Below, in pieces: positions 53,961 through 63,463 of a DNA stretch of 64,000 nucleotides (position 1 is the first letter of the stretch; every line of letters starts with the position of its first letter). The translations under genes and the position numbers were made by a program. Origin of the DNA: Methyloversatilis thermotolerans. GTDB lineage: Bacteria > Pseudomonadota > Gammaproteobacteria > Burkholderiales > Rhodocyclaceae. The notes under the pieces were generated by a model. The model was not told the origin of the DNA, made no database searches, and was given only the letters and a program-made list of their open reading frames with translations. The stretch lies in assembly GCF_000372885.1 (NCBI RefSeq), contig NZ_KB889967.1, forward strand, positions 3,547,430 through 3,611,429, read 5' to 3'.

Positions 53961-54769
53961 GCTGCACTCCGTCCGGGCAGTGCGCGATCGCCGAAGCGGC
54001 GCAGCATTCGCGCCAGCAAGCGGCCGGTACGGGCTTCGTTGCTGCCCAGCGCCACCTTGCGCAGCACGCTGGCTGCGGTGTCGGTATTGAATACGGTGAG
54101 CCGGCGCATCTGCAGCGGGTCGCCGTCGCGCAGGGCCCAGCCGGTGCGTGTGGTGATCGCAGCACGGTAGCCTGCCGTGCGCGCGGCCGTGACGCAGCGC
54201 GCGTCCCATACGCCATAGGGATAGGCCAGCGTGTCGACGCTCCGCCCGGTCGCTTGTTGCAGCATGTCGCGCGATGCCGACAGTTCATGCGCCAGCCCGG
54301 CGTCGTCCAGATCGGTGAGCCGCGGATGCGACACGGTGTGCGAGCCGATGCTCATGCCTGCCGCCGCCATGTGCTGCAGTTCGGACGCCGACAGCAGCCG
54401 TCCGTCCGGACGGCCCGGATCGGACCAGGCGGGTACCGCGCCCAGGCTGCCCGACACGATGAACCAGCTCGCGCACTGTCCGCGTCCGACCAGGTCCTCG
54501 ACCGCATCAAGGTTGTCCACATAGCCGTCGTCGAAGGTGATGGCGACCGTGCGTGCCGGCAGGTCCGCGCCAGCCGCCAGCCGGTCCACGGTGACGGTGT
54601 GCCAGCCGTGGTCGCGCAGTGCGTCGAGCTGTTCGCGGAAGCGCGCGCGCGACACGGCCCATGGCCAGGCCGGCTGGCCGCTGTCGCGGCGCACCGAGTG
54701 GTACATGAGCGCGACCGGACCCTGATGACCGGCACCGCGCTGCAACCAGGAGGTGAGCGGGTCGGTCAT
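53957..54769 (-). CDS. Polysaccharide deacetylase family protein
   Basis: This is a 270-residue CE4/NodB-type enzyme. Visible motifs are VALMYHSVR, TFDDGYVDN with D80 and D81, and SHTVSHP with metal ligands His144 and His148. There is no signal peptide, so it may act in the cytosol or at the membrane. It differs clearly from the XrtA-type deacetylase at 22621. It follows the WbsX-like gene by 33 bases. Confidence 0.92.
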   Translation of the reverse strand: MTDPLTSWLQRGAGHQGPVALMYHSVRRDSGQPAWPWAVSRARFREQLDALRDHGWHTVTVDRLAAGADLPARTVAITFDDGYVDNLDAVEDLVGRGQCASWFIVSGSLGAVPAWSDPGRPDGRLLSASELQHMAAAGMSIGSHTVSHPRLTDLDDAGLAHELSASRDMLQQATGRSVDTLAYPYGVWDARCVTAARTAGYRAAITTRTGWALRDGDPLQMRRLTVFNTDTAASVLRKVALGSNEARTGRLLARMLRRFGDRALPGRSAA

Positions 54770-54802
54770 GGCGCTGGACGAGCGCGCCGGACGCCGCGCG
54801 GA

Positions 54803-55900
54803 TCAGCGGAACAGTTCATCGCGGATGACTTCAAGCCAGGCATGGCCCCACTTCAGATCGGGTTCGACATGGTTGCCCTCGGCCCATTCGTTCCAGGCTT
54901 TCAGGAACACGATGCGCTGATCGGGCTCGTGCTGCTGCACGCGGCGGATCGCTTCGCGCAGGTGGCCGCGGAACAGTTCCGGCGTGGCGTCGTGAAACAC
55001 GAGACCGCGCTTGCCGCTGCGCGGCGTATTGTCCCAGTTCGGCAGCGCAACCGGGTAATCCAGCCAGTCGGGGCGGTTGCTGCGCAACAGCGAGGGCAGG
55101 ATGTCCTTGTAATCCCAGATGGTCAGTTCGCTCTTCTGCGCCCGCAGCGCGAGCTTGAGTTTGGTCGACAGATAGCGCCGCGGGATGCGGCCGTCGCGCG
55201 CCGGCAGCGCCTGCATGGTGCAGGCATCCAGACCTTTGCTGCGCGGGTCCCAGCGCTCGTTCCGGTGCGATACGCCGACCAGGTGCAGGCCGGGCAGGCC
55301 GGCACGCACCGCCCGTTCGCGCCAGAAGTCGGCCACATTCGCCATTTCCGGCACGCTGTCCGGCATGTAGATGAGGAAGATGGGCTTGCCATCGACGGTC
55401 AGGTAGCGCGGATCGCGGAAGGCGTGCAGCAGCCAGTCGAAATGCGCGGCGTGGTCGTCCCAGCCGGGATAGACCTGTTCGATCAGCGTTTCGTTGGTGC
55501 CGTCCCACACCGTGCTCCAGCTGTGGTTGGCCCAGCACAGACAGAACGGGAAGTCGGGTTTGCCGGACGCGAGGATTTCATTGACCGGACGTTCCAGGAT
55601 GCGCCGGCCGCCGAACCAGTAGTGGTAATGGCAGAAGCCGGCCAGACCGTACTGTCGCGCCAGTTCGGCCTGGGCCTCGCGCGCCTCCGGCAGGCGCAGG
55701 TCGTAGAAGCCGAGATCGGCCGGCACATGCGGCTGGTAATGGCCGGGGAACAGCGGCTTGGCGCGCGCCGTATTGGTCCATTCGGTGAAGCCCTTGCCCC
55801 ACCACGCGTCATTTTCCGGCGTCGGGTGGAACTGCGGCAGATGGAAGGCGATCAGGCGGGCTGCAGCTGGCATCGAAGGAGTCGTCCGCGTGGTGTTCAT
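54803..55900 (-). CDS. WbsX-like glycosyltransferase/hydrolase-fold protein
   Basis: This 365-residue protein contains the pattern of the Glyco_tran_WbsX family, related in fold to GH99: IAFHLPQFHPTPENDAWWG, FTEWTNTARAKPLFPGHYQPH, CHYHYWFGGRRILERP, WNEWAEGNHVEPD. Members occur in O-antigen loci and may act as glycosyltransferases or endo-acting hydrolases, but their activity is not settled. It sits 44 bases after the flippase. Confidence 0.9.
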   Translation of the reverse strand: MNTTRTTPSMPAAARLIAFHLPQFHPTPENDAWWGKGFTEWTNTARAKPLFPGHYQPHVPADLGFYDLRLPEAREAQAELARQYGLAGFCHYHYWFGGRRILERPVNEILASGKPDFPFCLCWANHSWSTVWDGTNETLIEQVYPGWDDHAAHFDWLLHAFRDPRYLTVDGKPIFLIYMPDSVPEMANVADFWRERAVRAGLPGLHLVGVSHRNERWDPRSKGLDACTMQALPARDGRIPRRYLSTKLKLALRAQKSELTIWDYKDILPSLLRSNRPDWLDYPVALPNWDNTPRSGKRGLVFHDATPELFRGHLREAIRRVQQHEPDQRIVFLKAWNEWAEGNHVEPDLKWGHAWLEVIRDELFR

Positions 55901-55944
55901 CAATATTCGTCCGTGATTCGTATCGGCATCGGCAGGCGCTGTCT

Positions 55945-57405
55945 TCAGTGCCCCAGGCGCAGCATCCTGCGCCAGCGAAGGGATTCGTCGCCGAAGAAGC
56001 GCGGCGGCATGAGCAGGAAACCCGCGCTGTAGACAAGGCCGCCGATGCTCGCCGACGCCATCAGGTACAGCAGCGGCGACGATGTCCGCATGTCGGCGGG
56101 CAGCAACCGGTCCGTGCCCCACAGCGCGACCAGCATGAGCGCATTCAGCAGCAGGGCAGGTGCGGCGGTTGCGAACAGTTCGCCCAGACGGGCCCCGACT
56201 GCCTTGCGGGCGAGAAGATACATGTGTGACGTGGAATACAACTGACTGACCGCAATGGCGATCGCTACGCCCGCCAGCCCGTGCGACACACCGATCAGGC
56301 AGCCGGCGGCAACCAGCGCCCAGGCGGCCGTCTGTACCAGCGCCTCGCGTCCGGCGCGATTGGTGGCGCCCAGCACGGCGCCGGCCGGATGGCCGATGCA
56401 GTACAGCAGGCCGAGGGGCGCCAGTATTTCCAGCGGAATGGCGGCTTCGGCCCATTTCGGACCATAAAGGGTGACGATCAATGGCTCGGCCAGCCAGGCC
56501 AGGCCCAGATAGAGGGGCAGGGTGTACAGCAGGAGCAGGCTGATCGCCCGGTGGAACAGGTAGCGGATGCGATCCGCGCTGTCCTGTTCGGCCGACATCG
56601 AGCGGAAGATGGGCGCGTAGATCTGCGCACTGATGATGTTGAAGGGCAGCTTGGCCAGGCTGTCGCCCTTGTTGAACAGGCCGACCATGACCGGGCCACC
56701 CATCTTGGTGACGATGAAGTTGCTGGTCTGGCTGCTCAGATAGCCGACCAGATCATTGCCGGTCATTTTCAGGCCGAAGGCGCTGTGCTGCCGGACGATG
56801 GCGGGATCGAACAGCAGGCGGGCACGCAGTGGCGTGAGCCGCGACACGATGAGGGCCGACAGCACGCCGCCCAGCAGGCCGCTGAGCACCAGGCTCCACA
56901 CGCCCAGGCCGCCCGCTGCCATCGCGATGCTGCTGCAGCCGGCGATGAGGGCGGTGAGCACGCCCAGCCGGGACAGTTCGCGGAAGCGCATGTGGCGCTG
57001 CAGCCAGATGTTGTGCAGGTTCTGGAAGGGGCGGATCAGGAAGGTGAGGGCAGACACTCGCAGCAGTTCGCGATACAGCGGCTGTCCGAACCAGTCTGCG
57101 AACCATGGGGCGATCAGGAAGAAGGCGACATAGATGGCCACGCCGATGGCGATCTGCGTGGTGAACACCACCTGGAAATCGCGTTCGGCGGCGTCACGCG
57201 CCCGGATCAAGGCCTGTCCCAGACCGCCGGATGCGACCAGGCCGACGAAACCGGTGAATATCTGTACCGTCACCAGCATGCCGAAGTCAGCCGGTACCAG
57301 CAGGCGTGCAAGCACGATGCCGATCGCGAACTGCAGGCCCTGGCCGGCCAGGGCGCTGCCGACCAGCCATTTCGAGCTGCTGCGTATGGACTGGCCGAGG
57401 CTCAT
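55945..57405 (-). CDS. Wzx-type polysaccharide flippase
   Basis: This 486-residue protein has about 12 to 14 hydrophobic helices and begins SLGQSIRSSSKWLVGSALAGQGLQFAIGIVLARLLVPADFGML, of which the last part is the MATE/Wzx-like opening. It should flip lipid-linked repeat units to the periplasm. ATG 57405 is preferred to 57447, where the extension is basic and proline-rich. It is the first gene of the minus-strand run; its promoter should lie between 57406 and 57698. Confidence 0.92.
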   Translation of the reverse strand: MSLGQSIRSSSKWLVGSALAGQGLQFAIGIVLARLLVPADFGMLVTVQIFTGFVGLVASGGLGQALIRARDAAERDFQVVFTTQIAIGVAIYVAFFLIAPWFADWFGQPLYRELLRVSALTFLIRPFQNLHNIWLQRHMRFRELSRLGVLTALIAGCSSIAMAAGGLGVWSLVLSGLLGGVLSALIVSRLTPLRARLLFDPAIVRQHSAFGLKMTGNDLVGYLSSQTSNFIVTKMGGPVMVGLFNKGDSLAKLPFNIISAQIYAPIFRSMSAEQDSADRIRYLFHRAISLLLLYTLPLYLGLAWLAEPLIVTLYGPKWAEAAIPLEILAPLGLLYCIGHPAGAVLGATNRAGREALVQTAAWALVAAGCLIGVSHGLAGVAIAIAVSQLYSTSHMYLLARKAVGARLGELFATAAPALLLNALMLVALWGTDRLLPADMRTSSPLLYLMASASIGGLVYSAGFLLMPPRFFGDESLRWRRMLRLGH

Positions 57406-57698
57406 CGGCGGTCGTGGCGCGCCGCGACCGGCGCCGCGAGGGGGCATGAGGACATAGGATAAGGGCGTGTGCTGGAAGCCGTGCCCGGTCCGGGCAGCGG
57501 ACGGCCGCGCGGTGACCGCTGCGGAACGGCCGCGATCATCGCGCGAAACCGGCTTTCAGTGCTGCCCATCCCGTCACGGTCGGCCCGGTGGCAAGCGTGA
57601 GCTGATCGAGTGACAGCGGGCGTCCAGCCGGGCAAAGTGCACGCTTTCCTCGTCATTGATTCCGCGCCGGGCGGTTCCGGCAGGTCAAGGAAGCTCGC

Positions 57699-58319
57699 AT
57701 GCGAATTGTCCGTTTGCTCCGTTCCGGGGCCGTGATGGCCACCTTCTGCCTTGTGGCTCTCAGTTTCTTCGTCGGCAGCCAGGCGCGGGCTGACGAGACG
57801 GTGGAGTGGTCCGAGCAGGATTACGCGCTGTATCCGCCGTTCTGCCGGGTGAAACTCACCAATGGCCCACCCGCGGAAATCGATCGCTGGATCAAGCAGA
57901 TGGGGCGTGACAACTTCATGCACATCCACCATTACTGCTTCGGGCTGAAGGCCATGGGTCTGGCGTACGCGAGCTATTCGGACAAGAAGGCCCGCAGCTA
58001 CTACGCACGCTCGGTGGTCACCAACATGAAGTACATCCTGTCGAACACCAGGCCGGATTTCTACATGCGACCCGATGCGTTGATCAGCCTCGGTCGTGGC
58101 TACCTGCTCTGGAACGACCCCGGCAAGGCGCGCGGCGCCTTCGAGCAGGCACTCAAGATGAAGCCGGACGCGGTGGATGCGTGGGTGGCACTGAGCGACC
58201 TGTTCTACGACAACGGACAGCGCGACGAGGCGCTCAAGGTGCTCGAGGATGCGCGCACCCATGCCGGCGATCATCGCAAGATCATGCTGCGCATCGAACA
58301 GATGCAGAAGAAGAAGTAG
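57699..58319 (+). CDS. Secreted tetratricopeptide-repeat protein
   Basis: This 206-residue protein has a signal peptide ending SQARAD (about residue 31) and one to two TPR units in PDALISLGRGYLLWNDPGKAR, AFEQALKMKPDAVDAW and VALSDLFYDNGQRDEALKVLE. A cluster with FCRVKL and MHIHHYCFGLK near residues 45-90 contains two Cys and several His and may bind a metal or form a disulfide. AAGGA about 7 bases before ATG 57699 supports the start. It is divergent from the flippase and convergent with the VanZ/heparinase gene. It may help export or polymer assembly (inference). Confidence 0.85.
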   Translation: MRIVRLLRSGAVMATFCLVALSFFVGSQARADETVEWSEQDYALYPPFCRVKLTNGPPAEIDRWIKQMGRDNFMHIHHYCFGLKAMGLAYASYSDKKARSYYARSVVTNMKYILSNTRPDFYMRPDALISLGRGYLLWNDPGKARGAFEQALKMKPDAVDAWVALSDLFYDNGQRDEALKVLEDARTHAGDHRKIMLRIEQMQKKK

Positions 58320-58338
58320 ATCGTCCGGCCCAGGGTGT

Positions 58339-61300
58339 TCAGCGCGCCAGCAGGCGACGCAAGGCCTGCAGCCAGCCCTCGGCCGGCGCCCGGTTGCCGT
58401 CGCCGGTGACGCGTGCGCTGCGCCGGCCCTCCGGCCCGTCGGCGCTCACGTCGGCTGCGAGCCGGTCTTCTGACAGTTTCACGGTAAGCGTCCGTCCCGC
58501 CGACTGCACGCGCGCGCCCAGTCCGTCGGCATCCTCCAGCGGCGTGACCTGCGGCGGTGCTCCCGCATCCAGCCCGGCGCGCATCACCACCAGGAAGCGG
58601 TCGCGCAGGGCGCCCTGCGCCGGCATCACTTCCAGCCGCCAGGTGCCGGCATCGATATCGCGGGCGTTCCTGGCGACCATGTCCTGAACGGCGCCGTCAT
58701 CGTCGAAATTGCGCTCGCCGGCGAAGAACTCGAATCCCGGCCCACCTATCGGCAGCAACTGCGCATCGCGCGGGAATACCACTTCGCCCTGCAGTTGCGC
58801 GCGGGCGCCCGGCACCGTGTCGGCCGGCCGCTCCAGCGTGAAGCGCCGGCCGTCGATGCGGGGTGCGAGCGCGCCGTGCAGCAGCCAGCGCTTGGTGAAT
58901 TCCGGCTGTGTCGCTTCGATGTCGTCGTACACCACGAACACATCGCTCCTGCGATCGTGGATGAAGATGCGCCAGGCCTTTTCCACCCGGCGGCTGCGTG
59001 CGTGGAACAGGCGGTTTCCGCTGTCCTTGTTGGTATAGGCGGGCGTGATGTCGGCCAGCGCGACCAGCAGGTCGTCGCGGTCATGCACCGCCACCAGCCG
59101 GCCGGTGTGGAAGTCCGCGTACTTCGATTCCCAGTCGCCGAGATCCAGTGGCGCGGCACTGAGATCCCAGCCGGACCCGACGCGCCGCTGCCCGCCGTCG
59201 TTGGCGATCGGTCGCGGTGGCTTGTCCTTGCGCGCGGGCAGTGGCAGATCGTCGGCCGGATCGGTCACGGTCAGCGTGTTGTGCGCGATGGTCTGGTAGT
59301 GGTAGTTCAGGTGATGGTCCTTGCCATAGCCGCAGTAACAGCCGCTGTCCAGCGCCAGCGCCGCCCCCTTGAAAACGGTGAACGCGCCCTGGTCGAGATG
59401 ACTGTGCGACCAGTAGTTGTCGCCCGCCTTGAACGAAATGAAGGTGGCGTCTTCGCGCCAGCTCGTGCGCGTGAGCACCAGACCCAGACCGTCGGCGACA
59501 TGGGTGAGCGGCAGGGCGGCGATTGCCGAGGGATCGCGCAGCGTGTCGTCCGGCAGCGGGCCCCAGGGCCATGCGGTTGGACCGATGCGCCGTTCGCGCG
59601 GCGCGAACAGCGTGTAGGCCGCCGCGTGCCGGTATTCCAGCGCCAGCGCAATCGCGTCCGGCACATCGCGGCGAGGAAAGCGCCCGTCGCCCCAGCGCTC
59701 GGCCGACCCATCCGGACGCAGCCGGTGGATGAGGAAGTCCAGGAAGCCGCGGAGGGCCGGTTCACGCGCGAACAGATCCTCGCCAGTGGCGCTGCGCCAC
59801 ATCGCCGGCAACTGGTAGATGGCCTGGCCAATGCCGATGCCGACATACTCCTGACCCTCGTGCCAGCCGCCGTTGCGCCCGCCGATCTGCCGCCACACCG
59901 GCAGCACACGGTTACGCCAGTAATCCTCGGTGAAGGCCATGACGGGGCCGCCGCGCGGGTCGTCCCGGTACAGCGCGATGGCGCAGGCCATGAGTGCCTG
60001 GAAGGGCGAGTTGTACAGGTAGACGTTGTACGGCGACATCCTTTCCGTGCGGATCACATGGATCTGGTAGTTGCAGGCGTCGGCCACCTTGTCCAGCATG
60101 GCCGGGCGCAGATCCGGCGGAATGCGCTCATGCAGCCAGTCGTAGGCCAGTGCGATCGGCTTGGTCTGTTCGTGACCGCGCCAGGTCGGCTTGAGTGCGA
60201 GCAGGCGGGTGGTCAGTGCGCGCATGTCCTGGCTGCCCGGTTGCAGCATTTCCGCGAGGATGACGGCATTCAGATCGCCCTGGCCACCGCGCGCGCGGCT
60301 CACGGTGTCCAGGATGAAGCCCGGGTTCTCGCTGCGCAGTCGCGCGATGTCGCGCGCGTCCGGATGGGGCAGCCGGGGGTGTGCGACGCGGAAGGCCGGA
60401 ATGTCGGCCGGCATCAGTGCCTCTGGCGCGGGCAGCATCGGCGCGGATGCGGAACTGCGCGCGACCGCGGGGGGCGTGCTGGCCAGCATCCAGAGCGCAG
60501 CCGGCACGCAGGACAGCAGCGAAAAGGCGATTGCCAGCCATGCGCGTCCGGCCGGCGGCGATGATGCCGCGTGCGAGATCCGGCGCAAGAGCCGTGTCGC
60601 CAGCCAGGCGGCGAACAGGGCGACGACGGCGGTGGTGACGTCCGGCACCCGTCCGGGCACCGATTGCTGCAACCACTCCAGTGCGAATGCGAAGCCGGCG
60701 CAGAACAGTACGATGATCCGGGGACGACCGATCAGCCCGGCGCTGGCGAGCGCCGCGGACAGGGCGAGATAGGGCCAGGCGCTGTCCAGCAGCACCGCGA
60801 GGCCAAGCATCGGATTGTTCAGATGTGCCAGAAAGGGCACCAGATTGAGCGTGCGCATGGGTCCGATGTCGGGCTCAAGCTGGCTCAGCGTTTCCGCGAC
60901 CATCAGCACCAGCGCAGCCAGCGCGGGGCGCCAGGGCCGCAGATGACGCGGCAACAGCAGCGCCAGCGCCAGACCTGCCACGGTGCCGCTCAGCGCTTCC
61001 GCAGATATCTGGCGGCTGATCACGAAAGCCTTGGCGATGAGCACGGCGAGGAAGAAACTCCACAGAGCCGGGCCGATGCGCGCGCCGCGCAGTCGGGCGT
61101 CGCGCGCGAGCAGCGCCAGCGCCATCACCTGCAATGCGTAGATCAGCGCATTGACAGGGGTGTACCGGGCCGGATCGGACAGCACGCCCGCCAGCGGCGA
61201 AAAGCCGGCGCGCAGCAGGCCGATGTCGAAGGACGGAATGAAAGGGGCGAGCTGGGCTGCCGCCCAGCCCAGCAGCGCGAGCAGGCTGAGGTCGGCCAGT

Positions 61301-61755
61301 GCGTCGCAACGGAAGTGACGTGCGCGCCAGCCCTGCACGCGAGCGGCCATGCGGTGCTGACGGTTGAACAGCCCGCCCGCCAGCGCGCCGGTGAGGGCGC
61401 CCGCCGTATTCAGAAAAAGGTCGGACAGCGCCGGTACGCGCTGCGGCATGTGCGCCTGTGCCCATTCCACGCCCAGGCTCAGCATGCCGCCGAACAGGCC
61501 TGCGACGAGCAGCGCGAGCGGCCACGGATGTCGCTGCAGCGCAATCCGCAGGCACACGCCCAGCGGGATGTAGATCAGCGCATTCACCACCAGATCCGGC
61601 AACGAGAGGTGGGCGCCGCGCTGGCCCTGCAGCAGCAGTTCCCAGGCATCTGCCTGCGGCATCCAGCCGGAAAAGGGGAACAGGCTGCCGTACAGGATGA
61701 GACAGGTGTAGGCCGCCAGGGCCATCATTGCCTGGCGTCGGGAAACTGGGGTCAT
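58339..61755 (-). CDS. VanZ-like membrane domain fused to heparinase II/III-like domain
   Basis: This unusually large protein has 1,138 residues. Residues about 1-450 hold many membrane helices with two VanZ-like units; the first is LAAYTCLILYGSLFPFSGW with PDLVVNALIYIPLGVCL and PALSDLFLNTAGALTG. From about 460 comes a soluble alpha-toroid (SENPGFILDTV, ALAYDWLHERIPPDL, YNSPFQALMAC), then a beta-sandwich with the heparinase II/III signature NYWSHSHLDQGAF near 780 and TIAHNTLTV. It probably cleaves or trims a uronic-acid polysaccharide in the periplasm. ATG 61755 has no good SD; 61794 is an alternative. It is convergent with the TPR gene and divergent from the deacetylase-like gene. Confidence 0.84.
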   Translation of the reverse strand: MTPVSRRQAMMALAAYTCLILYGSLFPFSGWMPQADAWELLLQGQRGAHLSLPDLVVNALIYIPLGVCLRIALQRHPWPLALLVAGLFGGMLSLGVEWAQAHMPQRVPALSDLFLNTAGALTGALAGGLFNRQHRMAARVQGWRARHFRCDALADLSLLALLGWAAAQLAPFIPSFDIGLLRAGFSPLAGVLSDPARYTPVNALIYALQVMALALLARDARLRGARIGPALWSFFLAVLIAKAFVISRQISAEALSGTVAGLALALLLPRHLRPWRPALAALVLMVAETLSQLEPDIGPMRTLNLVPFLAHLNNPMLGLAVLLDSAWPYLALSAALASAGLIGRPRIIVLFCAGFAFALEWLQQSVPGRVPDVTTAVVALFAAWLATRLLRRISHAASSPPAGRAWLAIAFSLLSCVPAALWMLASTPPAVARSSASAPMLPAPEALMPADIPAFRVAHPRLPHPDARDIARLRSENPGFILDTVSRARGGQGDLNAVILAEMLQPGSQDMRALTTRLLALKPTWRGHEQTKPIALAYDWLHERIPPDLRPAMLDKVADACNYQIHVIRTERMSPYNVYLYNSPFQALMACAIALYRDDPRGGPVMAFTEDYWRNRVLPVWRQIGGRNGGWHEGQEYVGIGIGQAIYQLPAMWRSATGEDLFAREPALRGFLDFLIHRLRPDGSAERWGDGRFPRRDVPDAIALALEYRHAAAYTLFAPRERRIGPTAWPWGPLPDDTLRDPSAIAALPLTHVADGLGLVLTRTSWREDATFISFKAGDNYWSHSHLDQGAFTVFKGAALALDSGCYCGYGKDHHLNYHYQTIAHNTLTVTDPADDLPLPARKDKPPRPIANDGGQRRVGSGWDLSAAPLDLGDWESKYADFHTGRLVAVHDRDDLLVALADITPAYTNKDSGNRLFHARSRRVEKAWRIFIHDRRSDVFVVYDDIEATQPEFTKRWLLHGALAPRIDGRRFTLERPADTVPGARAQLQGEVVFPRDAQLLPIGGPGFEFFAGERNFDDDGAVQDMVARNARDIDAGTWRLEVMPAQGALRDRFLVVMRAGLDAGAPPQVTPLEDADGLGARVQSAGRTLTVKLSEDRLAADVSADGPEGRRSARVTGDGNRAPAEGWLQALRRLLAR

Positions 61756-61976
61756 GAAGGATCGGTCCGGCGCAGGGCCGCTGCTTGTCGGCAAGTTCGG
61801 TGCGTGCGTGAATGTCGACTATAGGCCGTGTTCATGGCGACGTTATACCTTCCGGTCCATGCCGGCATGGCTGTCCGGCAACCGGTGCAAGTGGCAGGCG
61901 TCACGCGGATGGCGGGAAATCGGCACAGAGCGCGGTGCGACTGTGAGAGATTGTCGCGAGGAGAGGTTATCGACCG

Positions 61977-63161
61977 ATGACGGCGTGGATGGCGATCATT
62001 GTTGCTCTGGCGTGGGGGGCGGGCCTGTATGCGTTGCGCCGGGACCTGCGCCTTGCCTGGCGCGAGCCCTGTCTGCGGCGGCCCGTCCTGGTGTTCGAGG
62101 GGGACGACTGGGGTTATGGCCCGCTCGACCAGGTCGCGGCGCTGCATGCGCTGACGCGTGTCTTGTCCCGGCATGCCGACGCGCAGGGCCGGCATCCGGT
62201 CATGACGCTGGGCATCATCCTGTCCGGGCCGCATCCTGCCCGGCCGGAAGATCTGGAACATGGGCTGGACCTGGACGATCCGGCCCTGGCTCCGGTGCTG
62301 GAGGCGATACGGGCGGGTGTGGCGCGGGGCGTGTTTTCGCTGCAGTTGCATGGCATGCAGCACTATCACCCCGCCGTGCTGGAACGCGCCATGCAACAGG
62401 ATGCCGCCCTGCAGGCGTGGCGCTGGCACCCGCTGCCCTGCACCGAGGACCTGCCGGCACCGCTGCAAAGCCGGTGGACCGATGCCTCGGTACTGCCGTC
62501 GCGACCCTTGCCACGGGCCGATGTCGCGCAGCGCGCACGCGCCGAGGTCGAGCTGTTCCAGCGCGTGTTCGGGCGGATTCCAGCGGTTGCCGTGCCACCC
62601 ACCTTCGTCTGGAACGATGCGGTGGAAGCGGCCTGGGCCGACGCCGGCGTGATTGCCATTGTCACGCCTGGCGAACGCTATGAAAGGCGTGGCGCAGATG
62701 GCCTGCCCGAGGATACCGGCCGCTTCTATCGCAACGGTGAGCGCAGCGACGGCGGGCTGGTCGCTCTGGTGAGGGACGACTACTACGAGCCGGTGCGCGG
62801 TCACGGCGCCGGGCGCGGACTGGCCGCGCTGGACCGCAAGTGGGCGCAGCGGCGCCCGTTGCTGCTGGAAACCCACCGTGCCAATTTCGTCGGTCGCCAT
62901 GCCCGGCTGGCGGACAGCCTGGAAGCGCTGGATAGCTTGCTCGAGCAGGCCCTGCGCCGGCGTCCGGACCTCTGCTTCGTGTCGGTCGAGGCACTGGCGC
63001 ATGCCTATGGCGGCGCCGATGCCGACCGTCTTTTCGACCACCGTCCGTGGCCGCGCGCTCGTGCGCTGCCGGCGCGCTTGCTCACCACCGGCCGTCGCCG
63101 AAAGCTGTCGCTTGCGCTTGTCGCCACCACCATCCTGGTCGTGCTGAGCGCTTACATCTGA
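61977..63161 (+). CDS. Membrane-anchored polysaccharide deacetylase-like protein
   Basis: This 394-residue protein has a membrane helix at 3-22 and another at about 375-393. The body resembles the glycoside hydrolase/deacetylase barrel: LVFEGDDWGYGP (40-49) supplies acidic residues and LQLHGMQHYHP (122-132) gives His125 and His129 in HxxxH spacing, as in CE4. The remaining sequence is far from known deacetylases, so activity is inference. GAGGAGAGG about 10 bases before ATG 61977 supports the start. Confidence 0.75.
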   Translation: MTAWMAIIVALAWGAGLYALRRDLRLAWREPCLRRPVLVFEGDDWGYGPLDQVAALHALTRVLSRHADAQGRHPVMTLGIILSGPHPARPEDLEHGLDLDDPALAPVLEAIRAGVARGVFSLQLHGMQHYHPAVLERAMQQDAALQAWRWHPLPCTEDLPAPLQSRWTDASVLPSRPLPRADVAQRARAEVELFQRVFGRIPAVAVPPTFVWNDAVEAAWADAGVIAIVTPGERYERRGADGLPEDTGRFYRNGERSDGGLVALVRDDYYEPVRGHGAGRGLAALDRKWAQRRPLLLETHRANFVGRHARLADSLEALDSLLEQALRRRPDLCFVSVEALAHAYGGADADRLFDHRPWPRARALPARLLTTGRRRKLSLALVATTILVVLSAYI

Positions 63162-63463
63162 TCCGCACCGATTCACAGTTCTGTCACACTTGCGTCCCCG
63201 CAGATGGCGTTCCGGCGCTTCGGAAGCGGCTTCCGCTGTGTTGAAAATTGTGTCTCGACCGAATCTCCCCCTCCTGAAACGGCGTCGCAACGTGCTTTAG
63301 TTATCACATGCGTCATGGGCCGCTCGCTCGTGTGACCAGATTCACGCCCAATACGCGGGCATGTCCATATCGTTCGGCCTCAACGCGTGCGACGCATTTG
63401 TCGCAAAAACATATTCGGTGGGTTGCACGGCGGTTCCGGTGCAACCGGCAAAAGGGGTTGATT
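63162..63463. other. Intergenic region before the sugar transferase gene
   Basis: This 302-base stretch has no gene. It contains a 15-base inverted repeat (CGGAAGC/GCTTCCG, 63221-63235) and a second one near the start codon, listed separately. A T/A-rich stretch, TTTAGTTATCAC near 63296-63307, could hold a promoter but no hexamer pair is convincing. Confidence 0.5.
63421..63446 (+). repeat. Inverted repeat before the initiating sugar transferase
   Basis: GGTTGCAC (63421-63428) and GTGCAACC (63439-63446) are perfect 8-bp arms around a 10-base loop. The hairpin ends a few bases before the SD AAGGGG, so it may control translation or bind a regulator. Confidence 0.5.
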
